Source: Pedobacter mendelii (GTDB lineage: Bacteria; Bacteroidota; Bacteroidia; Sphingobacteriales; Sphingobacteriaceae). From it: a stretch of 64,000 nucleotides of DNA. The position numbers and the translations under genes were made by a program. The stretch covers positions 186,001 to 250,000 of the forward strand of contig NZ_BMDJ01000005.1 in NCBI RefSeq assembly GCF_014635725.1, read 5' to 3'. The notes beneath the pieces are model-generated. The model was not told the origin of the DNA, did no database searches, and was given only the letters and a program-made list of their open reading frames with translations. Position 1 is the stretch's first letter. Every line of letters begins with the position of its first letter. Shown piece after piece: positions 1 to 8,211 of this stretch.

Positions 1-453
1 GATACGATTAGCTAATTTTTTATTTAGCAAGAAGTTAGCTGCAATAGCTTGATCGTTTAATAAACAAAATCCTTCACCCCAATTACTACCCGAATGATGT
101 GTTCCGCCTGCTACATTAAATGCAATTCCATTTTCAAAAGCAAACTCTGTACCATCAATTGTGCCTTGCGTAATCATCAGCTCCCGTTCAACAAGTTTAG
201 GATTTAATGGGAAACCAACCCGACGTTGTTCTTTTGTAGATAATGTTAAATTTTTTAATGATTGCCAATATTTCTCTTCATGCGTTAAAAGAATAATTTC
301 TTCGGCAACAGGCTCTGAGCTAAATAAACTGCTTTGTTCAATCGTTCCCTCATGCAATAACTGCTCAGGGATTAATTCATACTTCAACATCGGAAAACGA
401 TGTCCTTCGGGCAGAGGATGTGCGTATAACGGATGCCAGGCAATTTTAATCAT
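1..453 (-). CDS. Histone deacetylase family protein (partial, runs off left edge)
   Basis: Reading the minus strand from the ATG at 453 gives 151 codons open to the window edge, so the C-terminal part is missing. The protein starts MIKIAWHPLYAHPLPEGHRF and later carries HHSGSNWGEGFCLLND, which matches the HDAC/AcuC/acetylpolyamine amidohydrolase motif in which tandem histidines act as general base next to the GFC..ND block. The family removes acetyl groups from lysine or polyamine substrates with a bound zinc or iron; the bacterial substrate here cannot be told. Its ATG overlaps the stop of the bestrophin-like gene by one base (TAATG), indicating translational coupling. A plus-strand frame across the same bases is a shadow. 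The family call is firm, the substrate is unknown. Confidence 0.85.
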   Translation of the reverse strand, partial: MIKIAWHPLYAHPLPEGHRFPMLKYELIPEQLLHEGTIEQSSLFSSEPVAEEIILLTHEEKYWQSLKNLTLSTKEQRRVGFPLNPKLVERELMITQGTIDGTEFAFENGIAFNVAGGTHHSGSNWGEGFCLLNDQAIAANFLLNKKLANRI

Positions 454-1313
454 TAATTTAAAATCTCTTCGACATGTTTTTCAATATTATTACAAATTTG
501 GTCAACAGGCAAGTCATTTGCATCTTCACCGAATGGGTTTTCTATTTCTTCAGCTATAAGCTCTAAACTCGCTAATACATAAAGGATAAAAGGAACAATT
601 AGCACTAAATAATAGCCCAAACTGAATACCCATCCAATAGGTATAGATAACACATAAATGAATATAAATTTCTTTATAAATGCACTGTAGGAAAAAGGAA
701 TAGGCGTATTTTTAATCCGCTCGCAGCCTCCACAGATATCAGTAAATTGATTGACATCATTTGTTAAAACGATAAGCTGCTCCTGTGAAATCAGCCCTTT
801 CGTGGTTAAGTCATACAATTTTGAAATCATACTTCCTGCAATCTGATTTGGAATGTGTTTCCCTGCTTCAACTTCGATTAAGAAACTATTTTTACCAAAA
901 TAAAGTTTTTCCCTCAAGTGTTCTTTTAAAGCAAAAGCATATTTTGGAATTCCATATTCAAAAAAACGGACATCTTCATCAGAAAGTTTTAATGCTTTAA
1001 TTTTCATTGCGAAATTCCTGCTTACATTGGTTAGTGCTCCTAAAAGTTTTCGTCCATCCCACCATCTATCATACGATGTATTCGTCCTAAACACAAGCAG
1101 CATTGATATCACAAAGCCTAAAAGACTATGCATCATGCCAATATTGCTCACATAATCACTTTTCGAGAGCTTAAAAACATTCAATTCTAAAAAAGCTACA
1201 AAAGCAGAAAAAACTGAAACACTCAGCATTAGTGGCCATAACTTACGAATCGTATCTCCTTTATGAACGTGAAATATGAATGTGAACCAATCTTTTGGAT
1301 TATAATTGATCAT
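453..1313 (-). CDS. Bestrophin-like anion channel family protein
   Basis: 286 residues, the usual length for bacterial bestrophin (UPF0187, RFP-TM) proteins. Hydrophobic segments lie near residues 25-45, 58-75 and 215-260, and the family signatures are visible: TNTSYDRWWDGRKLLG after the second membrane segment, and NPFGEDANDLP near residue 260. Family members form pentameric anion (or, in some bacteria, cation) channels in the inner membrane. The ATG at 1313 lies nine bases after the kynureninase stop and the stop overlaps the next ATG, so it is the middle gene of a three-gene unit kynU, bestrophin, HDAC-like. The ion and physiological role are not deducible. Family assignment is confident. 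Confidence 0.88.
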   Translation of the reverse strand: MINYNPKDWFTFIFHVHKGDTIRKLWPLMLSVSVFSAFVAFLELNVFKLSKSDYVSNIGMMHSLLGFVISMLLVFRTNTSYDRWWDGRKLLGALTNVSRNFAMKIKALKLSDEDVRFFEYGIPKYAFALKEHLREKLYFGKNSFLIEVEAGKHIPNQIAGSMISKLYDLTTKGLISQEQLIVLTNDVNQFTDICGGCERIKNTPIPFSYSAFIKKFIFIYVLSIPIGWVFSLGYYLVLIVPFILYVLASLELIAEEIENPFGEDANDLPVDQICNNIEKHVEEILN

Positions 1314-1322
1314 TTTGATGGT

Positions 1323-2618
1323 TTAATTTGATTTGAGGATTTGCTTACTAACTTTCAATAATGCCTGTCCGGTTAAATAAACATCCTCAAAAGAATTATA
1401 AAGCGGCACAGGGCTTAAACGTATAACATTTGGTTCTCGCCAATCTCCTAAGATGTGACTTTCAATCAATCCATCGAAAATTTGCTTTCCTTTTTGCTTT
1501 GCAATGATGGATAATTGAGCACCTCTATCTTTAGAATTTTGTGGCGTAATTATTTTATATTGATCTATATCTAATTCTTTATTTACTTGATTTATAATAA
1601 ATTCTAAGTATTCTGTTAAAGCTATACTTTTAATTCTTAATGGTGTTATAAACCCAGCTTTTTCAAAAATTTGAAGTGACGCATGATGTAAAGCCATCGG
1701 CATTACCTGCGTACAACTAATTTGCCAACCATCTGCACCAGCTTCAGGAACAAAACCTTTCTGCATTTTAAAACGTTTATTTTCCTGGTAGCCCCACCAA
1801 CCAGCAAAGCGATTTAATTTACTATTTCCGAAATGTTTTTCGTGAACAAAAATCCCGCTGATTCCTCCAGGGCCAGAATTTTGATATTTATAAGAACACC
1901 AGCAAGCAAAATCGACATCCCAATCGTGAAGCTTTACAGGAACATTACCTGCAGCGTGAGCCAAATCCCAACCTACAATTGCACCAACTGAGTGACCAAC
2001 CTTGGTTATCATTTCCATATCATACCATTGACCTGTGTAATAATTAATTCCTCCAAATAGAACCAATGCTATCTCATCACCGTTTTCTTGGATTTTAGCT
2101 GAAATATCTTCCGTCCTAAGTACATCTTCGCCTTCACGAGGAAAGACCTCTACAATCGCATCTCTTGGGTCAAATCCATGAAATCTCACCTGACTTTCTA
2201 TGGCATATTGGTCTGATGGGAAAGCACCTCCTTCCATAATAATTTTAAATCGCTTCCCTTTTGGCTGGTAGAAGCTAACCATCAAAAGATGCAGATTTAC
2301 CGTAAGCGTATTCATTGGGCAAACTTCATCAGGAGATGCCCCAACTATTGGAGCCATTAACTTTTTAAGTTCTTTATGGTAGAACATCCATGGTTCATTA
2401 CCATCAAACCAACCCTCTACAGCATAGTTCGCCCAGTTATCTAGCTGGCTATTTAAAACCTCTTTTGCTACTTTAGGTTGAAGACCTAAAGAGTTACCGC
2501 ATAGGTATATAAATTCCTTATCAATGTGTTTTGGAAATAAAAATTGTTTTCTAAAATCTTTCAATTCATCAGCGTCATCCTGCGCTTTAGCAAATATCAA
2601 ATTGTTTTCTAAATTCAT
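1323..2618 (-). CDS. kynU: Kynureninase
   Basis: 431-residue PLP enzyme of fold type I that cleaves kynurenine or 3-hydroxykynurenine to (hydroxy)anthranilate and alanine in tryptophan catabolism or de novo NAD synthesis. The PLP lysine is visible in WCSYKYQNSGPGG (about K244) preceded by GWDLAHAAGN, whose aspartate contacts the pyridine nitrogen. Length and the N-terminal FIYLCGNSLGLQP block match KynU. First gene of a unit with the bestrophin-like and HDAC-like genes. A terminator hairpin lies just upstream, and a weak promoter box TAATATTG (2624-2631) ends five bases before the ATG, so the message may have almost no leader. No other kynurenine-pathway gene is in the window. Confidence 0.95.
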   Translation of the reverse strand: MNLENNLIFAKAQDDADELKDFRKQFLFPKHIDKEFIYLCGNSLGLQPKVAKEVLNSQLDNWANYAVEGWFDGNEPWMFYHKELKKLMAPIVGASPDEVCPMNTLTVNLHLLMVSFYQPKGKRFKIIMEGGAFPSDQYAIESQVRFHGFDPRDAIVEVFPREGEDVLRTEDISAKIQENGDEIALVLFGGINYYTGQWYDMEMITKVGHSVGAIVGWDLAHAAGNVPVKLHDWDVDFACWCSYKYQNSGPGGISGIFVHEKHFGNSKLNRFAGWWGYQENKRFKMQKGFVPEAGADGWQISCTQVMPMALHHASLQIFEKAGFITPLRIKSIALTEYLEFIINQVNKELDIDQYKIITPQNSKDRGAQLSIIAKQKGKQIFDGLIESHILGDWREPNVIRLSPVPLYNSFEDVYLTGQALLKVSKQILKSN

Positions 2619-2630
2619 TGCCTCAATATT

Positions 2631-2668
2631 ACAAAAAAAGCAGGTATTGTCGCCAACCCTGCTTTATA
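2631..2668 (-). terminator. Intrinsic terminator after PNPOx-like gene
   Basis: On the minus strand AAAGCAGG and CCTGCTTT form an eight-base-pair stem around a 13-base loop followed by a T run. It lies just past the stop of the PNPOx-like gene at 2685 and before kynU, separating the two transcripts. Confidence 0.8.
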
Positions 2669-2684
2669 AAGAAATAATAATATT

Positions 2685-3173
2685 TTAAAACTTCATTGTG
2701 TCGTGTTTTCCTAAATCAGGTGTATTACCAGTAACTACAGCTTTTAAAATACTAAAAAGAACAACAACTTTTGATGATGAAGAATCCCAATATTCAGCCT
2801 CTTCCGGCGTAACTTTGATTAAAATTAACCTTGGGTCTTCAATCCCATCGGGAAACCAGGCTTTAACAAATGGCGAAAAATAGGCTTCTTTCCTAACTCT
2901 ATCATCAACTAATTCAGCCTTTCCTTTAACCGTTAGGTATGTGTTTTTTGATGGTTCGCTATATGCCAACAACACATTACTATCTTTCGAAATTTCTTTT
3001 GATTTTAGAGAGTATTCATTTGTATAAAACCAAATACTACCATCATCTTCTATTTTCGCAGTGCCCATCGGGCGACTACCAAATTCATCCTTTGTTGAGA
3101 AGGTTGTGAACATACATGTTCGAACGCCCTCTGCCATTTCTTTTAAAATTGATATATTTTTCTCGTTTTTCAT
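2685..3173 (-). CDS. Pyridoxamine 5'-phosphate oxidase-like general stress protein
   Basis: 162 residues with the split-barrel flavin-binding fold of the PNPOx-like family (YdaG/general stress protein 26 type). Visible blocks are the early TCMFTTFSTKDEFGSRPMG strand pair, the IWFYTNEYSLKSKEI segment, and LLAYSEPSKNTYLTVKGKA. It lacks the substrate-binding C-terminus of true PdxH, which is encoded separately at 33.5 kb, so a vitamin B6 role is unlikely; relatives bind FMN, FAD or F420 and are linked to stress. ATG start at 3173. It ends in a strong terminator and has a 54-base gap to the upstream glycosylase gene, so it is probably monocistronic. Confidence 0.85.
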   Translation of the reverse strand: MKNEKNISILKEMAEGVRTCMFTTFSTKDEFGSRPMGTAKIEDDGSIWFYTNEYSLKSKEISKDSNVLLAYSEPSKNTYLTVKGKAELVDDRVRKEAYFSPFVKAWFPDGIEDPRLILIKVTPEEAEYWDSSSSKVVVLFSILKAVVTGNTPDLGKHDTMKF

Positions 3174-3227
3174 TTTATAATGTCTTTAAATAAAAAACAG
3201 GATTGAGGTGGAAATGTTTTGATTAAA

Positions 3228-3833
3228 CTAAACCTTATTTGGTTTACTTACGTATTTGTTGCCTTTAATAAAAAATCGCCATGGCAGTGATGCGTGTTCC
3301 TGAGCATATGCAATACCAACTCTGGGTGTCGTAACAATTTCAGCTGACTGATAACGAATTTCGTGGTCTTCAATCCAAATTTCATCACCAGTCAAATCTT
3401 TCAGGTTAAAACTCCGGTCGATACCTAATGCTTTCGCAGCAGAACCTGGACCCGATGAAATTACAGCTCTTGTAACTGGCATATTCCTTCGCTCTTCCAT
3501 AATTTCCTTACCAATTATTGGCTCTATCGCTCTAATGAGCACTGCATGGGGATCATTTTTTAATGAACTCACAACATTGAAAAGATGATGCATTCCATAA
3601 CACAAATAAACATAAGCAACACCGCCAATACTGTACATGGCCTCTGTTCGATTTGTACGTCGACCCCCGTAAGCATGAGATGCTTTATCCTTGATGCCGT
3701 AGTAAGCCTCGGTTTCTACAATTATACCTGCAGATATTTGACCATGAATTCTGGTGAAAAGTACTTTACCTAAGAGGTCTTTCGCAAGCGCAACTACATC
3801 CTCATTTAAGTAATAATCTGGAGACAGCTTCAA
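3228..3833 (-). CDS. mpg: DNA-3-methyladenine glycosylase (AAG/MPG family)
   Basis: 201 residues, typical of the alkyladenine-DNA glycosylase family that removes 3-methyladenine, hypoxanthine and related lesions in base excision repair. Family blocks seen: ARDLLGK-like AKDLLGKVLFT, GIIVETEAYYG with the catalytic glutamate, DKASHAYGGRRTNRTEAMY, and GGVAYVYLCYGMHHLFNVV. The frame begins at TTG (3833), three bases after the stop of the upstream msrC-like gene; no ATG occurs before the conserved region, so TTG is the likely start. Cotranscription with a methionine sulfoxide repair enzyme gives a small repair operon. The call is firm. Confidence 0.93.
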   Translation of the reverse strand: MKLSPDYYLNEDVVALAKDLLGKVLFTRIHGQISAGIIVETEAYYGIKDKASHAYGGRRTNRTEAMYSIGGVAYVYLCYGMHHLFNVVSSLKNDPHAVLIRAIEPIIGKEIMEERRNMPVTRAVISSGPGSAAKALGIDRSFNLKDLTGDEIWIEDHEIRYQSAEIVTTPRVGIAYAQEHASLPWRFFIKGNKYVSKPNKV

Positions 3834-3836
3834 TTT

Positions 3837-4325
3837 TTAACTAATGTACTGATTTAATAAAATTAATATAACTTTCTCTAAATAAGTTTGGTCTGTTGCA
3901 TCAAAGTGATTTAAAAATTCGCTATCAACATCTAAAACACCAATTACTTCATCATCTTTAATTAATGTTAAAACGATTTCTGATTTTGATGCAGATGCGC
4001 AAGCGATATGCCCGGGGAATTCTTCAACATCAGGCACAATTAAGGTTTGTTTTTGCGACCAGGAAGAACCGCAAACGCCTTTACCTTTTTTAATTCTTGT
4101 GCATGCAACCGGGCCTTGAAAAGGGCCTAAAACCAATTCTCCATTTTTCACTAAATAAAAACCCACCCAAAACCAGCTGAATTGTTCTTTTAGTGCGGCT
4201 GCTACGTTAGCCATGTTTGCTACAAAATCAGTTTCGCCATAAAGTAGACCCTCTATTTGAGGGATAAGAGATTTATATTGCTCCTCCTTTGTAGCGGTTT
4301 TGTTAATCGTTAAGTCTTCTGCCAT
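3837..4325 (-). CDS. msrC: GAF-domain free methionine-(R)-sulfoxide reductase
   Basis: 162 residues forming a single GAF domain. The three cysteines of the fRMsr family (E. coli YebR/MsrC) are in place: GPVACTRI, GKGVCGSSW and HIACASASKSEIV. The family reduces free Met-R-sulfoxide in the cytosol, recycled by thioredoxin. I choose the ATG at 4325 (MAEDLTIN); the frame is open three codons further to a TTG, but a perfect promoter box TAACTTTG (4332-4339) overlaps that point. The predicted transcription start would then be only about three bases before the ATG. Likely operon leader for the mpg gene. Confidence 0.9.
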   Translation of the reverse strand: MAEDLTINKTATKEEQYKSLIPQIEGLLYGETDFVANMANVAAALKEQFSWFWVGFYLVKNGELVLGPFQGPVACTRIKKGKGVCGSSWSQKQTLIVPDVEEFPGHIACASASKSEIVLTLIKDDEVIGVLDVDSEFLNHFDATDQTYLEKVILILLNQYIS

Positions 4326-4331
4326 AGCTAA

Positions 4332-4339
4332 CAAAGTTA
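4332..4339 (-). promoter_or_regulatory. Bacteroidota -7 promoter box for msrC-mpg
   Basis: Minus-strand TAACTTTG fits the TAnnTTTG -7 consensus of Bacteroidota primary sigma promoters. The G is seven bases from the ATG at 4325, predicting a 5' leader of about three bases. I do not see a clear TTTG at -33. Confidence 0.5.
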
Positions 4340-4395
4340 ATCATGATTAATTGATTTTTGGTTTTGCAAGATTATAATGACAAAATTTTGAAAAG

Positions 4396-5127
4396 ATGAT
4401 AACAGTAAAATCCTTAGTTTTGACAAGATTAACTATATTGAACATGATTGTCGCTTTAACCATAACCAAGTTTCCTACTCGCAATATCCTGTTTGGATTT
4501 TTAGGCATGGTTATTTTGCGTATACCAATGTGGTTAAATAAAAATTGCAGGTTTTGGAAGTTAATGGGTAGCGGAAAAGATGCCCGGGTTGATTTAAGCC
4601 CGGATTTTAAGCATTGGTCATTACTTACAACCTGGGATAACAAATCAGACTGCGACCAGTTTTACAAGAAATCTTTCCCGATAAAATGGTTTCGTTTTTT
4701 CGGAATTGAGGAATTAACCATATTACTTAAGCCTTTATCATCACATGGTTTATGGTCAGGAAAACAGCCTTTTATATTTGAAAAAAGTAGCAAAATACAA
4801 AATGGACGTGTGGCGGTTATTACCAGGGCGGCTATTCATTTTAACAAGGTTAAAGAATTTCGTAGTAATATTAAAAGGGCAGCAATATCGATGCGGACTG
4901 CGCCCGGATACATAATCTCTGCAGGTGTCGGCGAAAATCCATTTTTAGATCAGGCAACTTTTTCAATATGGGAGAATCTTGAAAGCATGAAAAACTATGC
5001 TTACAAATCATTTGATCATTCTGATGTGATTAAGCTCACCAGAGCGCGCAAATGGTATTCAGAAGAGCTATTTGCCCGCTTTGAAATAATCGACAGCAAA
5101 GGAAGCCTGAATGGACAATCTATTTAA
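4396..5127 (+). CDS. CrtA-like (spheroidene monooxygenase family) protein
   Basis: 243 residues. The C-terminal stretch MRTAPGYIISAGVGENPF followed by QATFSIWENLESMKNYAY and HSDVIKLTRARKWYSEELFARFEI resembles spheroidene monooxygenase CrtA, a heme-dependent carotenoid oxygenase of purple bacteria, and its dimeric alpha-beta-barrel relatives. The N-terminal 45 residues are hydrophobic. CrtA itself acts on acyclic carotenoids; Bacteroidota homologues have no established function. Start ATG at 4396, transcribed divergently from msrC. The carotenoid genes in this window are 52 kb away, so a role in pigment synthesis is only inference. The family resemblance is moderate to good. Confidence 0.65.
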   Translation: MITVKSLVLTRLTILNMIVALTITKFPTRNILFGFLGMVILRIPMWLNKNCRFWKLMGSGKDARVDLSPDFKHWSLLTTWDNKSDCDQFYKKSFPIKWFRFFGIEELTILLKPLSSHGLWSGKQPFIFEKSSKIQNGRVAVITRAAIHFNKVKEFRSNIKRAAISMRTAPGYIISAGVGENPFLDQATFSIWENLESMKNYAYKSFDHSDVIKLTRARKWYSEELFARFEIIDSKGSLNGQSI

Positions 5128-5190
5128 TTAATAACTCAAAATTTAAAACTTAAGTCACTCAATAATTCAATCATCCAATAATTTAGATAC

Positions 5191-5442
5191 ATGAGAGTTA
5201 TCGCAGAGCTTCCGCATCCGGAATGTAAAATTTCTATTTTTTCAATGAATCAAAAATACATAGTAAAATTTGAACAAGGCACTTTTGAGCAGAGCTACAA
5301 ATTAGCTGAATTAGACCTGAGTGGAGGAGGTGTTAATGATGTATTTGAAATACTGGATGAAGAATTTATTTCCGCTGTTATTGAAAGATTTAAATTAATG
5401 CGAAGCGATTTCACAACAGCTTACAAAAGACATCAGTTTTAG
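5191..5442 (+). CDS. Conserved hypothetical protein, 83 aa
   Basis: Small acidic soluble protein starting MRVIAELPHPECKISIFS, with an alternating strand pattern then a helix ending RRSDFTTAYKRH-like. No signal peptide, membrane segment or known motif. It follows the CrtA-like gene after 63 bases of AT-rich sequence in the same direction. Codon use resembles the neighbours and the composition looks protein-like, so I think it is real. I do not recognise a family beyond small hypothetical proteins common in this phylum. Confidence 0.6.
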   Translation: MRVIAELPHPECKISIFSMNQKYIVKFEQGTFEQSYKLAELDLSGGGVNDVFEILDEEFISAVIERFKLMRSDFTTAYKRHQF

Positions 5443-5684
5443 TGAGTTTAAGTTTGTAACTTTCTGATATATAGATAATTATTAGTTTAAACAGAATTTT
5501 ATTTTGATTTTAAAGGTATTTTTAACAAAAAATATTCGCTTTATATCATTAAAAAGTTTATTTAATTTAGTATAAGTAATTGATTTAAATCATATTATAC
5601 TTCAATACAAAATAATATTCTGCTAACTATAATTGCCAAATAAATGGGAGGTTTACACTTTTGCTGATTATTAACTTAAAAAGA

Positions 5685-5713
5685 AAGACCTTAAGTTTTA
5701 AACTTAAGGTCTT
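5685..5713 (-). terminator. Intrinsic terminator after Dabb-domain gene
   Basis: Near-perfect palindrome with arms AAGACCTTAAGTT and AACTTAAGGTCTT. On the minus strand it is followed by TTTCTTTTT, just after the stop of the gene at 5736. It can also stop plus-strand readthrough from the 83-residue gene. The remaining 5443-5684 stretch is very AT-rich and I see nothing else in it. Confidence 0.8.
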
Positions 5714-5735
5714 AAAGATTTCAATATTTTAACAC

Positions 5736-6086
5736 TTAATTACCCTTCGTACTGGAAATAATAATATCGTGAACCACCACTCTATACCAATTTTTAGAGA
5801 ATTTTTCTACAGCATCTAAATGTGTTTTATCTTCCTGGTAAGCATTATGATCCTCAATAGTTGCGAAAGTAATTGTTAGCGCATAAGTAAATGAGTTATC
5901 TGTTACCGGGCGAACTGGTGTATTTGCAGCCAAACCATAATTTAGCGTTTTAATATATTTAATAGGTTTTAAAGACTCAAAAAATTGAGTAAAGTCAGCA
6001 ATTTCTGTTTTTGTTAATTGAGGTTTTAACCAGAACATTACAAAATGTTGAAGCTGACCTTTTTCTGCAATAATATTTTCGGGCAT
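5736..6086 (-). CDS. Dabb family stress-responsive alpha/beta-barrel protein
   Basis: 116 residues. The opening GQLQHFVMFWLKPQLTKTEI and the later VTDNSFTYALTITFATIEDHNAYQED plus HLDAVEKF match the Dabb (stress-responsive A/B barrel) fold, a dimeric ferredoxin-like barrel in which the N-terminal histidine and C-terminal strand are conserved. Members range from plant stress proteins to bacterial proteins of unknown substrate. Here no substrate can be named. ATG at 6086; flanked by terminators on both sides, so it is likely transcribed alone. Confidence 0.8.
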   Translation of the reverse strand: MPENIIAEKGQLQHFVMFWLKPQLTKTEIADFTQFFESLKPIKYIKTLNYGLAANTPVRPVTDNSFTYALTITFATIEDHNAYQEDKTHLDAVEKFSKNWYRVVVHDIIISSTKGN

Positions 6087-6129
6087 GATTTTTTTTAACT
6101 AATATAGAATGATTTTCTTTAGTCACAAA

Positions 6130-6159
6130 AAAAAGCGACCATCAAAAGATGATCGCTTT
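6130..6159 (-). terminator. Intrinsic terminator after glycine-zipper lipoprotein gene
   Basis: Minus-strand AAGCGATCATC, loop TTTT, GATGGTCGCTT followed by a run of T. It sits 20 bases past the stop of the lipoprotein gene at 6179. Confidence 0.8.
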
Positions 6160-6178
6160 GAAATATATTTAAATACTA

Positions 6179-6679
6179 CTAGTTTTTAGGCTGAACACGA
6201 CCAGATTTTCTATCTTCGCCTCTACCGATTAAGTAACCACCACCAGCACCAGCTAAACCACCAATAATAGCACCTCTACCTTTTTTCTTATCGATTAAAG
6301 CACCACCTACGGCACCAGCTGCTGCACCAATTACTGTACCTTTTGCAGCATCGCTCCAACCTTTTTTCTTTGCAGTTGGTTGTGTACCGCCATAAGATCC
6401 TGAACTGCTACCACCTGAACTTGCCGCGTATGATTTAGACGAATTTGCACCTGCTCTACGTGCTGCAGCTAATTCTGCCTGACGTTGTTCTTCTAATGCT
6501 TGTTCTTTCTTAGCCAATTCAACTCTTTTAAAGCTATCCAATCGTAAACTATCTTTTACGGCTTTAACAGCTAACTGTTTCTCAGCTTCCTGTTGTTTAA
6601 GAGCTGCCTCTTCTTTTGCTTTATTATTACAAGCAAACATAACCGAACTTAATGCTAATACAACTAATATCTTTTTCAT
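6179..6679 (-). CDS. Glycine-zipper lipoprotein with coiled coil
   Basis: 166 residues. The N-terminus MKKILVVLALSSVMFACNNK is a lipoprotein signal with a lipobox ending FAC. Residues 22-75 are Lys/Glu/Gln/Ala-rich and predict a coiled coil, then a Ser/Gly/Tyr linker, then a paired glycine zipper (VIGAAAGAVGGALIDKKKG and GAIIGGLAGAGGGYLIGRG) of the YMGG/2TM type. Such proteins are anchored in the outer membrane or cross membranes as hairpins; some modulate envelope integrity. The function is unknown. Monocistronic, with a terminator immediately after the stop. I see no TAnnTTTG box near the start. Confidence 0.82.
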   Translation of the reverse strand: MKKILVVLALSSVMFACNNKAKEEAALKQQEAEKQLAVKAVKDSLRLDSFKRVELAKKEQALEEQRQAELAAARRAGANSSKSYAASSGGSSSGSYGGTQPTAKKKGWSDAAKGTVIGAAAGAVGGALIDKKKGRGAIIGGLAGAGGGYLIGRGEDRKSGRVQPKN

Positions 6680-6807
6680 AACTTTTAATTTTGATTACTC
6701 TTTCTTAGCTACCTAACCGCACTAAGAAGTTTCATTTGGGATGTGTGATTTTGTTAATTACAGATACTAGAGAAAAAATTATGCCAAAATTGTTTTACTC
6801 TTTAAAA

Positions 6808-7533
6808 CTATTCAATTAAATCGATGTACCAAAATCCAATATCATCATTAACATTGGTTGGCAATAGCGATTCATCATCTTTCTTTAATGGATTATTATA
6901 TGTTCTAAATACCAACTCTCCGCATTCAAAATCTATTTTTTTCTTAAATATTGGCCCTTCAAATGCAAAAGTATGAAACTCACCATATTCACCGCAAGGA
7001 TCAACATTTGAGGGTAACTCGCTGATTAATTTAGTATTAATAATTTTTCCACATATTGACTTTAAATTTTGCTGAGCACAAACAATGATGGTTTTATAGT
7101 TCAGGTTTAAGAATTCTTGAATAAGAATAGTAGTATCTTTTTTCCACAGAGGGAAAATTCCCTTTAATCCTACTTCTTTTAATTGCTCTTCACGATAAAC
7201 CCTTAAATCCTCTAAAAAGATATCACCAAAAATAGAATGTGTTATGCCTTCAGCTTTAAATTTAGATAAATGCTGATGCATAACTTTATCGTAAGTTTTC
7301 ATATCGGGCATTTCTGGAAGCCTGATCTGATATAAAGGAATTCCAATACTTTCTGCCTGTGTAATAAGCAATGCTTCGCGAACGCCATGCATTGAAACGC
7401 GATTATATTTTTCTGTTATTGTTGTAACCAGGTATTTAATTTCAATAGAAGAATCTTTTAATGCATAATTTAAAGCTAAAGTACTATCCTTACCGCCACT
7501 CCAATTAAAAATACAAAGTTTTTTACTTGCCAT
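6808..7533 (-). CDS. Dph6-like PP-loop ATPase (diphthine-ammonia ligase family)
   Basis: 241 residues. The N-terminal FNWSGGKDSTLAL is the PP-loop SGGKDS of adenine-nucleotide alpha hydrolases, and SMHGVREALL, GIFPLW and DPCGEYGEFHTFAFEGPIF are the signature blocks of the COG2102/Dph6 family. In archaea and eukaryotes Dph6 amidates diphthine on elongation factor 2; bacteria lack that target, so the bacterial substrate is unknown. The gene overlaps the end of the sirtuin gene by 11 bases and is the last of a BtuF-like, sirtuin, ATPase operon, so a role linked to corrinoid handling is a reasonable inference. Start ATG at 7533. Confidence 0.85.
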   Translation of the reverse strand: MASKKLCIFNWSGGKDSTLALNYALKDSSIEIKYLVTTITEKYNRVSMHGVREALLITQAESIGIPLYQIRLPEMPDMKTYDKVMHQHLSKFKAEGITHSIFGDIFLEDLRVYREEQLKEVGLKGIFPLWKKDTTILIQEFLNLNYKTIIVCAQQNLKSICGKIINTKLISELPSNVDPCGEYGEFHTFAFEGPIFKKKIDFECGELVFRTYNNPLKKDDESLLPTNVNDDIGFWYIDLIE

Positions 7534-8209
7534 TGAGTAAAATTTCTTTCAATTCACCAACACCCGCTACTGCTCCCATTTTAATATTGATGATATTTTT
7601 GTAGCGTTTAACATCCGGCGTTTTAGGATCAATAATGTATTTTGGTGTAGCTAGGGGAACAAAATCAATTAAACCTGCCGCTGGATATACGGCTAGAGAA
7701 GTTCCAATAAGCACGAAAACATCAGCATTGCTGCAAATTTTTGCTGCTATTTCAATCATTGGTACAGACTCTCCAAACCAAACTACATGTGGCCTCAATT
7801 GCGAACCCAATTCGCACAGTTGACCCATTTTAATTTCATCACCATCAATTTGGTAAGTTAAATTCGGTTTTCTATCTGATTGTGATTTGGTAATGATACC
7901 ATGCAAGTGAGTAACTTTTGAAGAGCCAGCTCTTTCATGTAAATCATCAATATTTTGAGTGATAATTTCAATATTGAAATCTTTTTCGAGTTCGGCCAGT
8001 ATAGTGTGAGCTTGATTAGGTTTAGCAGACAGAACTTGTTTTCTTCGTTCATTATAAAATTTTTGCACCAATTTTGGGTTTCTTTCCCAGGCTTCTGGCG
8101 TTGCAACATCATAAACATTATAACCTTCCCAAAGGCCGTCGGAATCTCTAAAAGTTTTCAATCCACTATCTGCACTTATCCCTGCTCCTGTTAAAACTAC
8201 AATCTTCAT
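7523..8209 (-). CDS. cobB: Sir2-family NAD-dependent protein deacylase lacking zinc cysteines
   Basis: 228 residues. NAD-binding GAGISADSGLKTFRDSDG, TQNIDDLHERAG, the catalytic histidine in THLHG (about H103) and GTSLAVYPAAG are all present. FYNERR matches the class III tyrosine/arginine pair that favours succinyl and other acidic acyl groups. Between HLHG and LRPHVVWFGE only one cysteine remains, so the usual four-cysteine zinc site is absent. I take the ATG at 8209 rather than the GTG one codon earlier. It follows the BtuF-like stop by two bases and overlaps the Dph6-like gene, indicating one transcript. Deacylase activity is expected, target unknown. Confidence 0.9.
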   Translation of the reverse strand: MKIVVLTGAGISADSGLKTFRDSDGLWEGYNVYDVATPEAWERNPKLVQKFYNERRKQVLSAKPNQAHTILAELEKDFNIEIITQNIDDLHERAGSSKVTHLHGIITKSQSDRKPNLTYQIDGDEIKMGQLCELGSQLRPHVVWFGESVPMIEIAAKICSNADVFVLIGTSLAVYPAAGLIDFVPLATPKYIIDPKTPDVKRYKNIINIKMGAVAGVGELKEILLNGK

Positions 8210-8211
8210 CA

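Noticed and set aside
161..559. 132-residue plus-strand frame
   Set aside because: Lies antisense to the HDAC-like and bestrophin genes, whose motifs are clear; composition is cysteine-rich and not protein-like.
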